From positions 1 through 22,426 of the IMG/VR virus record IMGVR_UViG_3300017742_000139: a DNA stretch of 22,426 nt; one strand, given 5' to 3'. Below the pieces are notes generated by a model, which was not told where the DNA came from, searched no databases, and saw nothing but the letters and a program-made list of their open reading frames with translations. The position numbers were made by a program, and so were the translations under genes. Positions 13,354-20,280 of the stretch are shown in pieces (within the stretch, counting starts at the first letter, position 1; each line of letters begins with the position of its first letter). Source of the DNA: a virus.

Positions 13354-13731
13354 ATGTCAAAAATAGACGACACTTTTTCGCCGATTCCAGCCCAAATCTT
13401 CAATGACTGGGGCCAGGACATCACGTACATCAAGACCACTACACCCCGCGCCTACGACCCCACCACAGGGGCTGTAACTGGAGCGGACGCCACTGTGACG
13501 GTAAAGGGCATCATCAGCCGCCTTACCCCACGCGAATCCGAGGGCTTGTACCAAAGCACGGACGTAAAGATCTTGATTGGTACGGCAGAGCTTGGCGATT
13601 ATTACCCAACAGAGGCCGACCGTGTGCAGTATCCACAGGCAGGCGAAACCCGCGAAGCCAAGATCATCAACATCTTGACCTATCGTGGTGACAACCCGGT
13701 GTACCACACCCTGATCGTGAGGCCACAATAA
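13354..13731 (+). CDS. Head closure / neck protein
   Basis: 125 residues from ATG 13354, which has the ribosome site AGAGGA just upstream; the frame is open back to 13264 but that part overlaps the preceding gene. It is strand-rich (DITYIKTTTPRAYDPTTGAV, ATVTVKGIISRLTP, VKILIGTAELG), as in stopper or head-closure proteins of long-tailed phages. The connector series 12822-14713 has the usual four-gene order adaptor, stopper, neck (gp10-like), tail terminator. Role assigned by order and shape, not by a specific motif. Confidence 0.6.
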   Translation: MSKIDDTFSPIPAQIFNDWGQDITYIKTTTPRAYDPTTGAVTGADATVTVKGIISRLTPRESEGLYQSTDVKILIGTAELGDYYPTEADRVQYPQAGETREAKIINILTYRGDNPVYHTLIVRPQ

Positions 13732-14285
13732 TGGCAAAGGCTTTACAAAACCTGCCAATGTTTATAGACCGTTGGGTAAACGGTATTTTGTCTACGGACA
13801 TCCGCGAGGCTGCGGAACAGACAATCAAGGAGTTACAGGAAGCCGGTCCAGTGTGGTCAGGGGAGTTCGCCAACTCTTGGGTTATAGAAACTTCTGGAGG
13901 TGTTAAAACCGGAGGCAGCGGTGCTACCGGAAACCCGCAACCTGTTATTGGGCCTTTTTTAAGTGGCGCCGAACTTTTTAATAAGCCTGAAGTCAAATAC
14001 ACCATTTACAATGTTGCGCGGCACGCAGGCGTTGCCATTGATTACGAGCAAGGAAAATTTTTTCGCCCGAAAGATTTTCCAGAGCCACTTCAAGAAAGTT
14101 TAAATCTAGGCATGGTTGAATACGGTGAAAGAAGCGCAAAGATTCGCGGTAATTTAGACAAATCCGGTAAAGGAAACACCCGCACCGCCCCATTGGACTG
14201 GTACGACACCTATTTAAAGGGTGGGGGTATCGACAGGACAATTAAAGTGGCAATGGATCGAGCCTTTAGGAAATTTCCGCGATGA
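13731..14285 (+). CDS. HK97 gp10-like neck / minor tail protein
   Basis: 184 residues, overlapping the upstream stop (TAATG) and the downstream start (ATGA). An N-terminal helix (IREAAEQTIKELQEAGPVW) leads into SGEFANSWVI, a pattern common in gp10-like connector proteins, followed by NVARHAGVAIDYEQG, where a 'N-x-A-x-Y-A/H' type segment is usual. The gene is noticeably richer in A and T than its neighbours. Position between stopper and tail terminator supports the call. Confidence 0.65.
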   Translation: MAKALQNLPMFIDRWVNGILSTDIREAAEQTIKELQEAGPVWSGEFANSWVIETSGGVKTGGSGATGNPQPVIGPFLSGAELFNKPEVKYTIYNVARHAGVAIDYEQGKFFRPKDFPEPLQESLNLGMVEYGERSAKIRGNLDKSGKGNTRTAPLDWYDTYLKGGGIDRTIKVAMDRAFRKFPR

Positions 14286-14713
14286 ACTACCAAGCGATCC
14301 GGGCATCAATGGAGAACCCGCTATTGACGGCGTTTAACAACCTGTCCCCTGCAGTACCGGTGTACTTCGACAACATCACTGCCGTACCACCAAATACAAC
14401 CACCGAGTACGTCCGCGTCAACATCACGTTTGGCCTAACCAACGAACCAACGCTGACCTCTAGCGTGGACAATGCGCGTGGCGCGTTAGTAATCCGTTTG
14501 TTTACAGAAAAAGGCCGTGGCCCGGCCCGCAATCAAGAACTGGTAACAACTGCCGTAAACGTATTAGAGACTATTAATGACACATCCAAAACTACTACAG
14601 GTGTATTCGTAAAAGTAGGCGAGATAAATGGCCCAAGTTTTTCAGCTACTGATGAATCACCACATTTTGTAGGTCGTATTGACACAGGCTATGTAGCAAC
14701 GGTGTTGACTTAA
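14282..14713 (+). CDS. Tail terminator (DUF4128/gpU-like)
   Basis: 143 residues. The order helix (MNYQAIRASMENPLLTAFNN), strand (VPVYFDNITAVPPNT), strand (TEYVRVNITFG), strand (GALVIRLFTEKGRG) and helix (NQELVTTAVNVLETI) is the layout of tail terminator proteins such as lambda gpU and of DUF4128. These proteins cap the tail tube and join it to the head. Its place just before the major tail gene is the standard one. Confidence 0.7.
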   Translation: MNYQAIRASMENPLLTAFNNLSPAVPVYFDNITAVPPNTTTEYVRVNITFGLTNEPTLTSSVDNARGALVIRLFTEKGRGPARNQELVTTAVNVLETINDTSKTTTGVFVKVGEINGPSFSATDESPHFVGRIDTGYVATVLT

Positions 14714-14734
14714 ATCCCCGCTAACCTATGGGTA

Positions 14735-14776
14735 GCCGGGCAGTGCCCGCAGAGACCTTTAATTTTTGGCGTAGCA
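14735..14776 (+). promoter_or_regulatory. Structured leader of the major tail gene
   Basis: Hairpin CGGGC-AGT-GCCCG at 14737-14749, then CCCGCAGAGACCTTTAATTT and TTGG, ending about 9 nt before the ATG at 14777. CCCGCA, ACCTTTAA and TTGG recur in the same order ahead of the major capsid ATG. Confidence 0.5.
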
Positions 14777-15547
14777 ATGGCCACCACCGTTCTGTCCGGC
14801 ACTTCAGGTGCCCTCTACTACAAACCCGCTGGCACAACCAGCAGTTTTGCTGAGTCTAACGTCAACACTGGCGCAGACACCATTACTGTTGCAACCTACT
14901 TGAACTTGAAAGTAGGTGATCCTGTGCAGTTTAGTGTGATCAACACTCAAACTAACGGCGCAGGCACAGGCACACTTCCCGCAGGAATCAGCGCAGCAAC
15001 CACCTACTACGTTATTGCTTACACCGCCAGCACTGGAGTGCTGCAGGTGTCTGCAACCCTAGGTGGAGCGACAATCACCATTACCGACGACGGCACAGCC
15101 GTTAGCCCTAACGCCTTCCAAGTCGCCTATACCGCATTTGCAGTAGTCGGGCAGGTGCGTGACTGGAGCTTTGAAATCAACCGTGCTGAAATCGATGTAA
15201 CCACCATCGGTCAAACCCCTGGTCAGTACGTTCCATTCCGCAGCTACATCTCCGGCTTCGGCGATGGTACGGGCAGCGCAACGGTCTACATGACCGACGA
15301 GGATGCTTCCCTTAGCAACCGCATGATCGAGGACGTGCTTCAGCGCAACCAAACTGGTGCTGCATTTAAGCTTTACATTGACCAAGTGTTCAGCGGCGGT
15401 TCAGTAAACGAAGCCGAAAGCCGTTCCATCGAGTTTGAATCAGTGCTGACTTCTGCCAGCATGAATGTCACCCCTGACGACGCACAATCCGTAAGCGTAA
15501 GCTTCCGTCCATCCGGCACCCCGAGCTTCGACTTCAGCCGGACCTGA
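14777..15547 (+). CDS. Major tail (tube) protein
   Basis: 256 residues. The protein stacks as hexameric rings to form the tail tube. Residues about 125-256 hold the tube fold: AVVGQVRDWSFEINRAEIDV, then TTIGQTPGQYVPFRSYISGF, GSATVYMTDED and the final VSVSFRPSGTPSFDFSRT. The Thr/Ala/Gly-rich segment at about residues 28-115 (VNTGADTITVATYLNLKVGD and following) looks like an inserted beta domain on the ring surface. It lies between tail terminator and chaperone and is closed by a strong terminator, as usual for a highly expressed gene. Confidence 0.87.
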   Translation: MATTVLSGTSGALYYKPAGTTSSFAESNVNTGADTITVATYLNLKVGDPVQFSVINTQTNGAGTGTLPAGISAATTYYVIAYTASTGVLQVSATLGGATITITDDGTAVSPNAFQVAYTAFAVVGQVRDWSFEINRAEIDVTTIGQTPGQYVPFRSYISGFGDGTGSATVYMTDEDASLSNRMIEDVLQRNQTGAAFKLYIDQVFSGGSVNEAESRSIEFESVLTSASMNVTPDDAQSVSVSFRPSGTPSFDFSRT

Positions 15548-15574
15548 TAAAGTGCTACTTAAGTAAACACATAG

Positions 15575-15600
15575 CCCCGGTTTTTGCCGGGGTTTTTTAT
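15575..15600 (+). terminator. Strong rho-independent terminator after the major tail gene
   Basis: CCCCGG (15575-15580) and CCGGGG (15587-15592) pair around TTTTTG, followed by TTTTTTATT. The 3' half and following bases (15589-15607) match those after the major capsid gene in 18 of 19 positions. Confidence 0.92.
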
Positions 15601-15627
15601 TGCGCTACGCTATAGTTAGTTTATAGT
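15600..15627 (+). promoter_or_regulatory. Candidate promoter of the tail assembly operon
   Basis: TTGCGC (15600-15605) and TATAGT (15622-15627) are 16 nt apart, a good sigma70-type layout. CGCTATAGT at 15608-15616 is one base from the TGYTAYAGT motif and is an alternative. The strong terminator immediately before makes a promoter here necessary for genes from 15640 on. Confidence 0.45.
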
Positions 15628-15639
15628 CAAGTACAAATC

Positions 15640-15987
15640 ATGCCCGCTGGATCGAATCGCGCCATTGATCGGTTGCGTAAAGCAGCAAATCTCCAGCCAA
15701 GCAAGCGCAAAGTTGAGCTGTCTGACGGCACCACATTTGAAATGTGGATCAGCCCGCTAACCATGGCTGAACGTGAACGCGCCCAGAAGCAAGCCAAGTC
15801 TGACGACGCTGGAGCGTTTGCACTACAGCTGCTGATTGGCAAAGCACAAGACGAAAACGGCGCCAAGCTTTTCTCCGCTGGTGAAATTGATATTTTAAAA
15901 AACGAAGTCAAGGACAGCGATCTGCAATCTTTGATGCTGGCCATCCTTAGCGACGAAGACGAAGAGCCAATGGACCCAAAATCCTAG
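15640..15987 (+). CDS. Tail assembly chaperone, gpG-like form
   Basis: 115 residues. This is the zero-frame product of a frameshifting chaperone gene pair (lambda G and G-T are the model), which coats the tape measure and recruits tail tube subunits. The sequence has a strand-rich start (VELSDGTTFEMWISPLTMAE), a helical centre (AFALQLLIGKAQ) and an acidic end (LSDEDEEPMDPKS). The frame stops at 15985-15987, a few bases after the slippery site. Its place between major tail and tape measure genes is the defining context. Confidence 0.85.
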   Translation: MPAGSNRAIDRLRKAANLQPSKRKVELSDGTTFEMWISPLTMAERERAQKQAKSDDAGAFALQLLIGKAQDENGAKLFSAGEIDILKNEVKDSDLQSLMLAILSDEDEEPMDPKS

Positions 15988-16003
15988 TTGCGGAACTTCG
16001 CAA
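15975..16003 (+). promoter_or_regulatory. Programmed -1 ribosomal frameshift site
   Basis: The heptamer C-CCA-AAA (15975-15981) is in phase as X-XXY-YYZ. Six bases later, TTGCG (15988-15992) pairs with CGCAA (15999-16003) to make a hairpin. The zero-frame stop TAG lies at 15985-15987. The -1 frame is open to 16172 and encodes a gpT-like sequence. Heptamer, spacer, structure and downstream frame all agree with a -1 shift. Confidence 0.88.
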
Positions 16004-16172
16004 AGACAACTGGCTCATGCTGCAATTTGGCGTTGCCAAGGAACTGGGCATGAGCTTGACCGAAGTCCGCACCACAATGACTCCCGAAGAATTACTGGGC
16101 TGGAGCGCCTATTTCCAGATTCTTAACGAGGACCAAGAAAAACAAATGGAAAAAGCCCGCCGCCGAAGGTAA
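15981..16172 (+). CDS. gpT-like extension of the tail assembly chaperone (made by -1 frameshift)
   Basis: There is no good separate start for this frame. After slipping at 15975-15981, translation continues ILVAELRKDNWLMLQFGVAK and on to the TAA at 16170-16172, giving 63 added residues and a fusion of about 177. The segment MTPEELLGWSAYFQILNEDQ is typical of the T portion of siphovirus G-T chaperones, which binds tail tube subunits; the basic end (KARRRR) is also common. It precedes the tape measure gene by 45 nt. Confidence 0.85.
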   Translation: MLVAELRKDNWLMLQFGVAKELGMSLTEVRTTMTPEELLGWSAYFQILNEDQEKQMEKARRRR

Positions 16173-16217
16173 CCTATTTCGCGCCTAGAATAGAAAACGA
16201 CGTACCAGCTGTGGATC

Positions 16218-19200
16218 GTGGCATACAGAGCTGAAATTCAGATAGGCGTAAAAGGTGTAGAAGAGCTTACCAAGCTCCAAAAAAGGCTTGAAGGAACTAA
16301 CTTTAAGATAGATGAAATCAATAAAAAGCAATCGACCACTTTTGGTGGTCTAGCCCAAAGCATACAGAATTATGCACAGCAGTTAAATTTAGCTGAGAAA
16401 GCTTTAAGTAAAGTCGCGGCAGCTACTCCGCAGGAAACTAGAGCAGTAAACAATTACGTTACTGCCTTAGGTAATGCCAACGCAGCTAGAGAAAGACAGA
16501 ACAGGCTTATAGAGCAAGAAATTGCAAATCGTACAGGAGCTACAGCAGCCCTTAAAGCTTATAACGCCGCAGCGGCTGCCCCCACGCAACGGGGCGCTGC
16601 CACCACAATGTCAGGCGCCTATATGCGGGGTGCCTTTAATCGTGGTACTACTCAATTTACAGACCCCATTGGGCCTATTTCTGCTCAAGCCCGTACCGCA
16701 CGCGCAGAAGGTATTGCAAGGGAAGCCGCGCTAAAAAGCCAAGCTAACCAAAAAGAATTTGCAGCGCAAAAAGCATTCCAAACCGAACTGTTTAACATTG
16801 AAAAACGGTTTGATGACAGTCTTAACCGACAGCGTAAGGAAGCGGATGATGCTGAGTTTGACAGACTACTAAAACGACTTAACGCAGAACAGAGCAAACT
16901 GAACGAAATAGATAAATTAAGAGCAAAGATAGACAAAAAAATAGGCGAAGATTTTGATAAACGTTCCACACAAGCGGGCAACCTGCGGGGCCAGAGCAGC
17001 CCGGTTGGTGGTGCAGTAAACATCCCAGGCAGTCCTGCCGCTAAAGCGCGGACCAAACAAATCAAACGTTTACAGGGTGCCGCAAGCAACGCAATCATCG
17101 GTGGTGCGTTTCCATTACTCTTCGGCCAAGGAATTGGCGCGTCAGTAGGCGGTGCAGTAGGCGGTGCGGGCGGCGGTTTGATGGGCGGTCAGTTTGGTTT
17201 TGGCCTGTCGCTAGTAGGTACTGCAGTTGGAACGGCAGTTGACAACCTAATTAAGAGCACCTCTGAGCTAGGTAAAGCTCTCAATCCACTTACAGCTGAC
17301 ATTGGAGCGGTAACTGCAGCTGCAGGAGAAAGCGGCACAGCATTTGAGCAACTAACCAAAGACATAGAAAAAGTTTTAGGTAAAGAAAAAGCGTTAGCAG
17401 TAGCAACAGCGCAGCTAGCAACTGTAATCGGTGATGACGGCGTTACCGCACTAAAAGAATTTGGGCAAGACACATCTAACTTAAGTGCCGAACTTACCAA
17501 AGCTTTTACAGCGGTTTCTGCAAGCACAGCAGAATTTATAAACAAATTAGGTATTTTAAGCTCTGTAACGAAACGAATTGAAATTGTAAGGTTGGCTAAC
17601 AAAGAAGGTACAACACCCGAAATAAGAAAATTACAGGAAGAAAGAGACAGCTTTGACAAAGGTCTTTTATTTGGGGGCGATCCGCAAAAAGTAGAACAAC
17701 TTAACCAGCAAATAGCAGCGTTACAAAAAATTGCGGAAGAAGAAGAACGAATACAGGTAATTAAGCAAGCACAAAGAGACCTACAAGCTGCTGTAGATGC
17801 AGAAACAGCCAGTTCAATAGTAATGTTAGAACAAAAACTTATTATTGCAAAAAATAACGGTGATTTACTTAATGAACAGGTTGTAGCAGCGATGGAAAAT
17901 GTAGCCGCAGAGGAAATACGTGTAAAAATATTAAAGGCGCAGGGAGACCCATTAAAATTAAATTTGGTCTATCTGGAAGCGCAGTTAAAAGCTGTACAAA
18001 GAATCAATCAAGTAGAGCAAGCTAGAAAAAGAAAGCAGGAAGAAGACGCTAGAAAAGCACAGCAAGAAGCACAAAGAGCACAGCAAGAAGCACAAAGAGC
18101 ACAGCGTGAATTAGAAGCACGAAACAGAGGTATTAGCTCGGCTCAAGTAGGCAGTATGCAAGCTTTAATTGCAGGCAGTAGAGCGGGATTACAAAGCACC
18201 CGTGTATTTGAAGGGGAAAAAGCGTTCCTAGACGAAAGCGAGAAAGCTTTGGAATACGAAGTTAGACTCAAAACCCGTATATTAGATATTCAGTACAAGC
18301 AGCGAGCTTCACAAGCCAAATCTCAGGAAGAAGCAGAACATTTGTTTAACACATATAACACACAATACGACACTATTGAACGCGTATACTTTACTCAATT
18401 AAAACAAGTACAACAGCAAAAAGAGCAACTTAAAATACAAAAAGAAATTAACGCTTTGCAGCAAGCAGAAGAGACTTCCGGTATCACGCGAGGCTTTACA
18501 CGCAATATTGCGGACGTGGAACGCAGGATTGCTTCGCCATTTGGGGGCGACGATTCAGACATGTTAAACCTTAGAATCGAACAACTTCGTCGAACAGAAG
18601 ACATATACAGAGACATAGACACTCAGGTAAGTATTTTAAACAAACAATTAAAAGCAGACCCCAGTAATGAAATTATTTCGGACAACATAAAAGGTCTAGA
18701 AGAACGTAGACAAAAACTTGAGGCGCTTTTACCGGTTTTAGACCAAGTAGAGCAGGCGGAATTGCGCCAGAACCAGTTAGTGGAGAAGTACGGCTTTATT
18801 GCAAACGAAGCCGCTACTGCAATGTCATCTGCTGTGCAGTCGATTGTTACGGGCACTGGTTCGGTAGAGGAAGCATTTAGTAACATGTTCGCCAACATCG
18901 GCAAAGCCTTTATTGATATGGCGACTCAGATGATTGCCAAGGCGTTAATCATGAAGGCAATAGGAATACTTGGGAACGCTTTTGGCGGCGGTGGTAGTAG
19001 TGGTGGTGGTGGCGATATTTTTGCCGATATAGCCTCAAGAGGCGGTCTTCGAGCAAACGGCGGTCCAGTCAGCGCAAACACGCCCTACATCGTGGGCGAA
19101 CGTGGGCCTGAGTTGATGGTTCCATCCACCAGCGGCATGGTGCTGTCTAACAGCGAAACCCGTCAGCAGCTGAACAATCAGCAGAGCGCAGCCAGCACTC

Positions 19201-19439
19201 GCGAACAGCTGGACAAGCAGCAAGCCGTTGCCAGCACTCGCGAACAGCTGGACAAGCAGCAAGCCGTTGCCATGCAACCACTGGACATTCGGTATGAATC
19301 AACGGTCATAAATAACGTTGAGTACGTTACGGCGGAACAGCACCGCCAGGGCATGGCGCAGGCCGCCGAGCGTGGCCGTGCGATGACGCTGACGACGCTG
19401 CAAAATAGCCCTAGAACCCGCAGTAAGGTTGGCATCTGA
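16218..19439 (+). CDS. Tape measure protein
   Basis: 1073 residues from a GTG start. The protein sets tail length and is later ejected toward the cell. Residues 1-245 are helical and charged; 290-342 are hydrophobic and Gly/Ala-rich (NAIIGGAFPLLFGQGIGASV and on), a probable membrane-active segment; 450-800 are coiled coil, with heptad-like AQQEAQR repeats at 614-627. The C-terminus carries GGPVSANTPYIVGERGPELM, a segment shared by many tape measure proteins, and two 13-residue repeats at 992-1017. At the usual 0.15 nm per residue this predicts a tail near 160 nm. The middle of the gene is much richer in A and T than the 3' end and neighbouring genes. The start has no clear ribosome site. Confidence 0.92.
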   Translation: MAYRAEIQIGVKGVEELTKLQKRLEGTNFKIDEINKKQSTTFGGLAQSIQNYAQQLNLAEKALSKVAAATPQETRAVNNYVTALGNANAARERQNRLIEQEIANRTGATAALKAYNAAAAAPTQRGAATTMSGAYMRGAFNRGTTQFTDPIGPISAQARTARAEGIAREAALKSQANQKEFAAQKAFQTELFNIEKRFDDSLNRQRKEADDAEFDRLLKRLNAEQSKLNEIDKLRAKIDKKIGEDFDKRSTQAGNLRGQSSPVGGAVNIPGSPAAKARTKQIKRLQGAASNAIIGGAFPLLFGQGIGASVGGAVGGAGGGLMGGQFGFGLSLVGTAVGTAVDNLIKSTSELGKALNPLTADIGAVTAAAGESGTAFEQLTKDIEKVLGKEKALAVATAQLATVIGDDGVTALKEFGQDTSNLSAELTKAFTAVSASTAEFINKLGILSSVTKRIEIVRLANKEGTTPEIRKLQEERDSFDKGLLFGGDPQKVEQLNQQIAALQKIAEEEERIQVIKQAQRDLQAAVDAETASSIVMLEQKLIIAKNNGDLLNEQVVAAMENVAAEEIRVKILKAQGDPLKLNLVYLEAQLKAVQRINQVEQARKRKQEEDARKAQQEAQRAQQEAQRAQRELEARNRGISSAQVGSMQALIAGSRAGLQSTRVFEGEKAFLDESEKALEYEVRLKTRILDIQYKQRASQAKSQEEAEHLFNTYNTQYDTIERVYFTQLKQVQQQKEQLKIQKEINALQQAEETSGITRGFTRNIADVERRIASPFGGDDSDMLNLRIEQLRRTEDIYRDIDTQVSILNKQLKADPSNEIISDNIKGLEERRQKLEALLPVLDQVEQAELRQNQLVEKYGFIANEAATAMSSAVQSIVTGTGSVEEAFSNMFANIGKAFIDMATQMIAKALIMKAIGILGNAFGGGGSSGGGGDIFADIASRGGLRANGGPVSANTPYIVGERGPELMVPSTSGMVLSNSETRQQLNNQQSAASTREQLDKQQAVASTREQLDKQQAVAMQPLDIRYESTVINNVEYVTAEQHRQGMAQAAERGRAMTLTTLQNSPRTRSKVGI
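18057..18098 (+). repeat. Two 21-bp tandem repeats in the tape measure gene
   Basis: Identical 21-bp units at 18057-18077 and 18078-18098, with a partial third unit starting at 18099. Each encodes AQQEAQR, a heptad that extends the coiled coil. In-phase units would let tail length change in steps of seven residues. Confidence 0.85.
19191..19268 (+). repeat. Two identical 39-bp tandem repeats in the tape measure gene
   Basis: Units at 19191-19229 and 19230-19268 are identical and encode ASTREQLDKQQAV twice. A diverged earlier unit (SETRQQLNNQQSA) precedes them. They lie after the conserved GERGPELM segment near the C-terminus. Confidence 0.9.
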
Positions 19440-19912
19440 TGAGCGCGTACGCATTTGTTAATTACGTTCGCTTCAAGACGCAGGCTGATGTTTATACCGG
19501 CACGCCATATCAAAATTTCAGCGTCAATCAGCAACGCACTTATAGCGGTGTGACCTATAGTTTTGCGCCGTTTGCTGTTTCATCTGGCGGAGGTGCTCGC
19601 GGCGGTGAACGCTCCAATGCTGCCTTGGTCGCTGGTGCAGATGCGATCTCTGTAAATTTGTTTGCAGAAGCAGTGCAGAGCCGTTACATACTGGAAATTA
19701 AAACAGTAAGCCTCGACCCGCTGACTTTCGCAGACGAGGCGCTTATCTCAACAGAGATCTGGCGCATCGCATCCTACGAAATGGACACAACAACGATTAC
19801 CATGCGGCTGACGTCACCACTTGATGCAGTGAAGGCGCAGATACCTCGGCGTACATTGAGCACAGAACTGGTTGGCGCATTACCAACCAGCGGATCATTG
19901 GTTATCGGCTGA
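19439..19912 (+). CDS. Minor tail protein (tail tip, distal-tail or gpL-like)
   Basis: 157 residues, coupled to the tape measure gene by a TGATG overlap. The sequence is strand-rich and opens MSAYAFVNYVRFKTQADVYT; the central SNAALVAGADAISVNLFAEA and later IWRIASYEMDTTTITMRLTS, ending DAVKAQIPRRTL, resemble minor tail proteins of the gpL or DUF1833 kind, where a late 'PxR' segment is common. The order tape measure, this gene, NlpC-like gene, gpJ-like gene mirrors the lambda M-L-K-I-J series. The exact family needs a profile search. Confidence 0.7.
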   Translation: MSAYAFVNYVRFKTQADVYTGTPYQNFSVNQQRTYSGVTYSFAPFAVSSGGGARGGERSNAALVAGADAISVNLFAEAVQSRYILEIKTVSLDPLTFADEALISTEIWRIASYEMDTTTITMRLTSPLDAVKAQIPRRTLSTELVGALPTSGSLVIG

Positions 19913-20280
19913 TGTGGTATCGCTGGATTAGCCTCCCCCATCAGTTTCGGGCGGATCCCAATGACGGCAAAGGCGCAGACTGCTTGATCATGACCTGGCA
20001 CGTTTTAGATGCTGCAGGCGTTCCACACCCTGCGCTGGATGCGGAGTGGTTGAGCATGGCGGAACGCGGTGATTATGAATCGTTAGCGATGCTGTATCGA
20101 GGGCTTACAATGTCTTTAAGCGCAGCAGAAGAATACGCCGTGACGATGTTCCGAGCTACGGATCATATTGGTATTGGCGTTGTCGTGGATGGAGGGCTTC
20201 TGCATGTCAACAGACGGAAAGGCGTGCGATGGATCCCGGTGGAACGGTGTAAAAAAATGGAATACCGGAGGTTCAAATAA
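19912..20280 (+). CDS. NlpC/P60-like cell wall hydrolase of the tail tip
   Basis: 122 residues. NlpC/P60 enzymes cut peptide bonds in peptidoglycan stems with a Cys-His-His triad. Here ADCLIM places Cys24, DHIGIGVV places His85 and GGLLHVNRR places His98, with the 13-residue gap between the two histidines as expected for the fold. The usual DCSGL is changed to DCLIM. It overlaps both neighbours (TGATG and TAATG). Its position just ahead of the gpJ-like gene matches lambda gpK, so it probably opens the host wall during DNA entry. Confidence 0.8.
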   Translation: MWYRWISLPHQFRADPNDGKGADCLIMTWHVLDAAGVPHPALDAEWLSMAERGDYESLAMLYRGLTMSLSAAEEYAVTMFRATDHIGIGVVVDGGLLHVNRRKGVRWIPVERCKKMEYRRFK

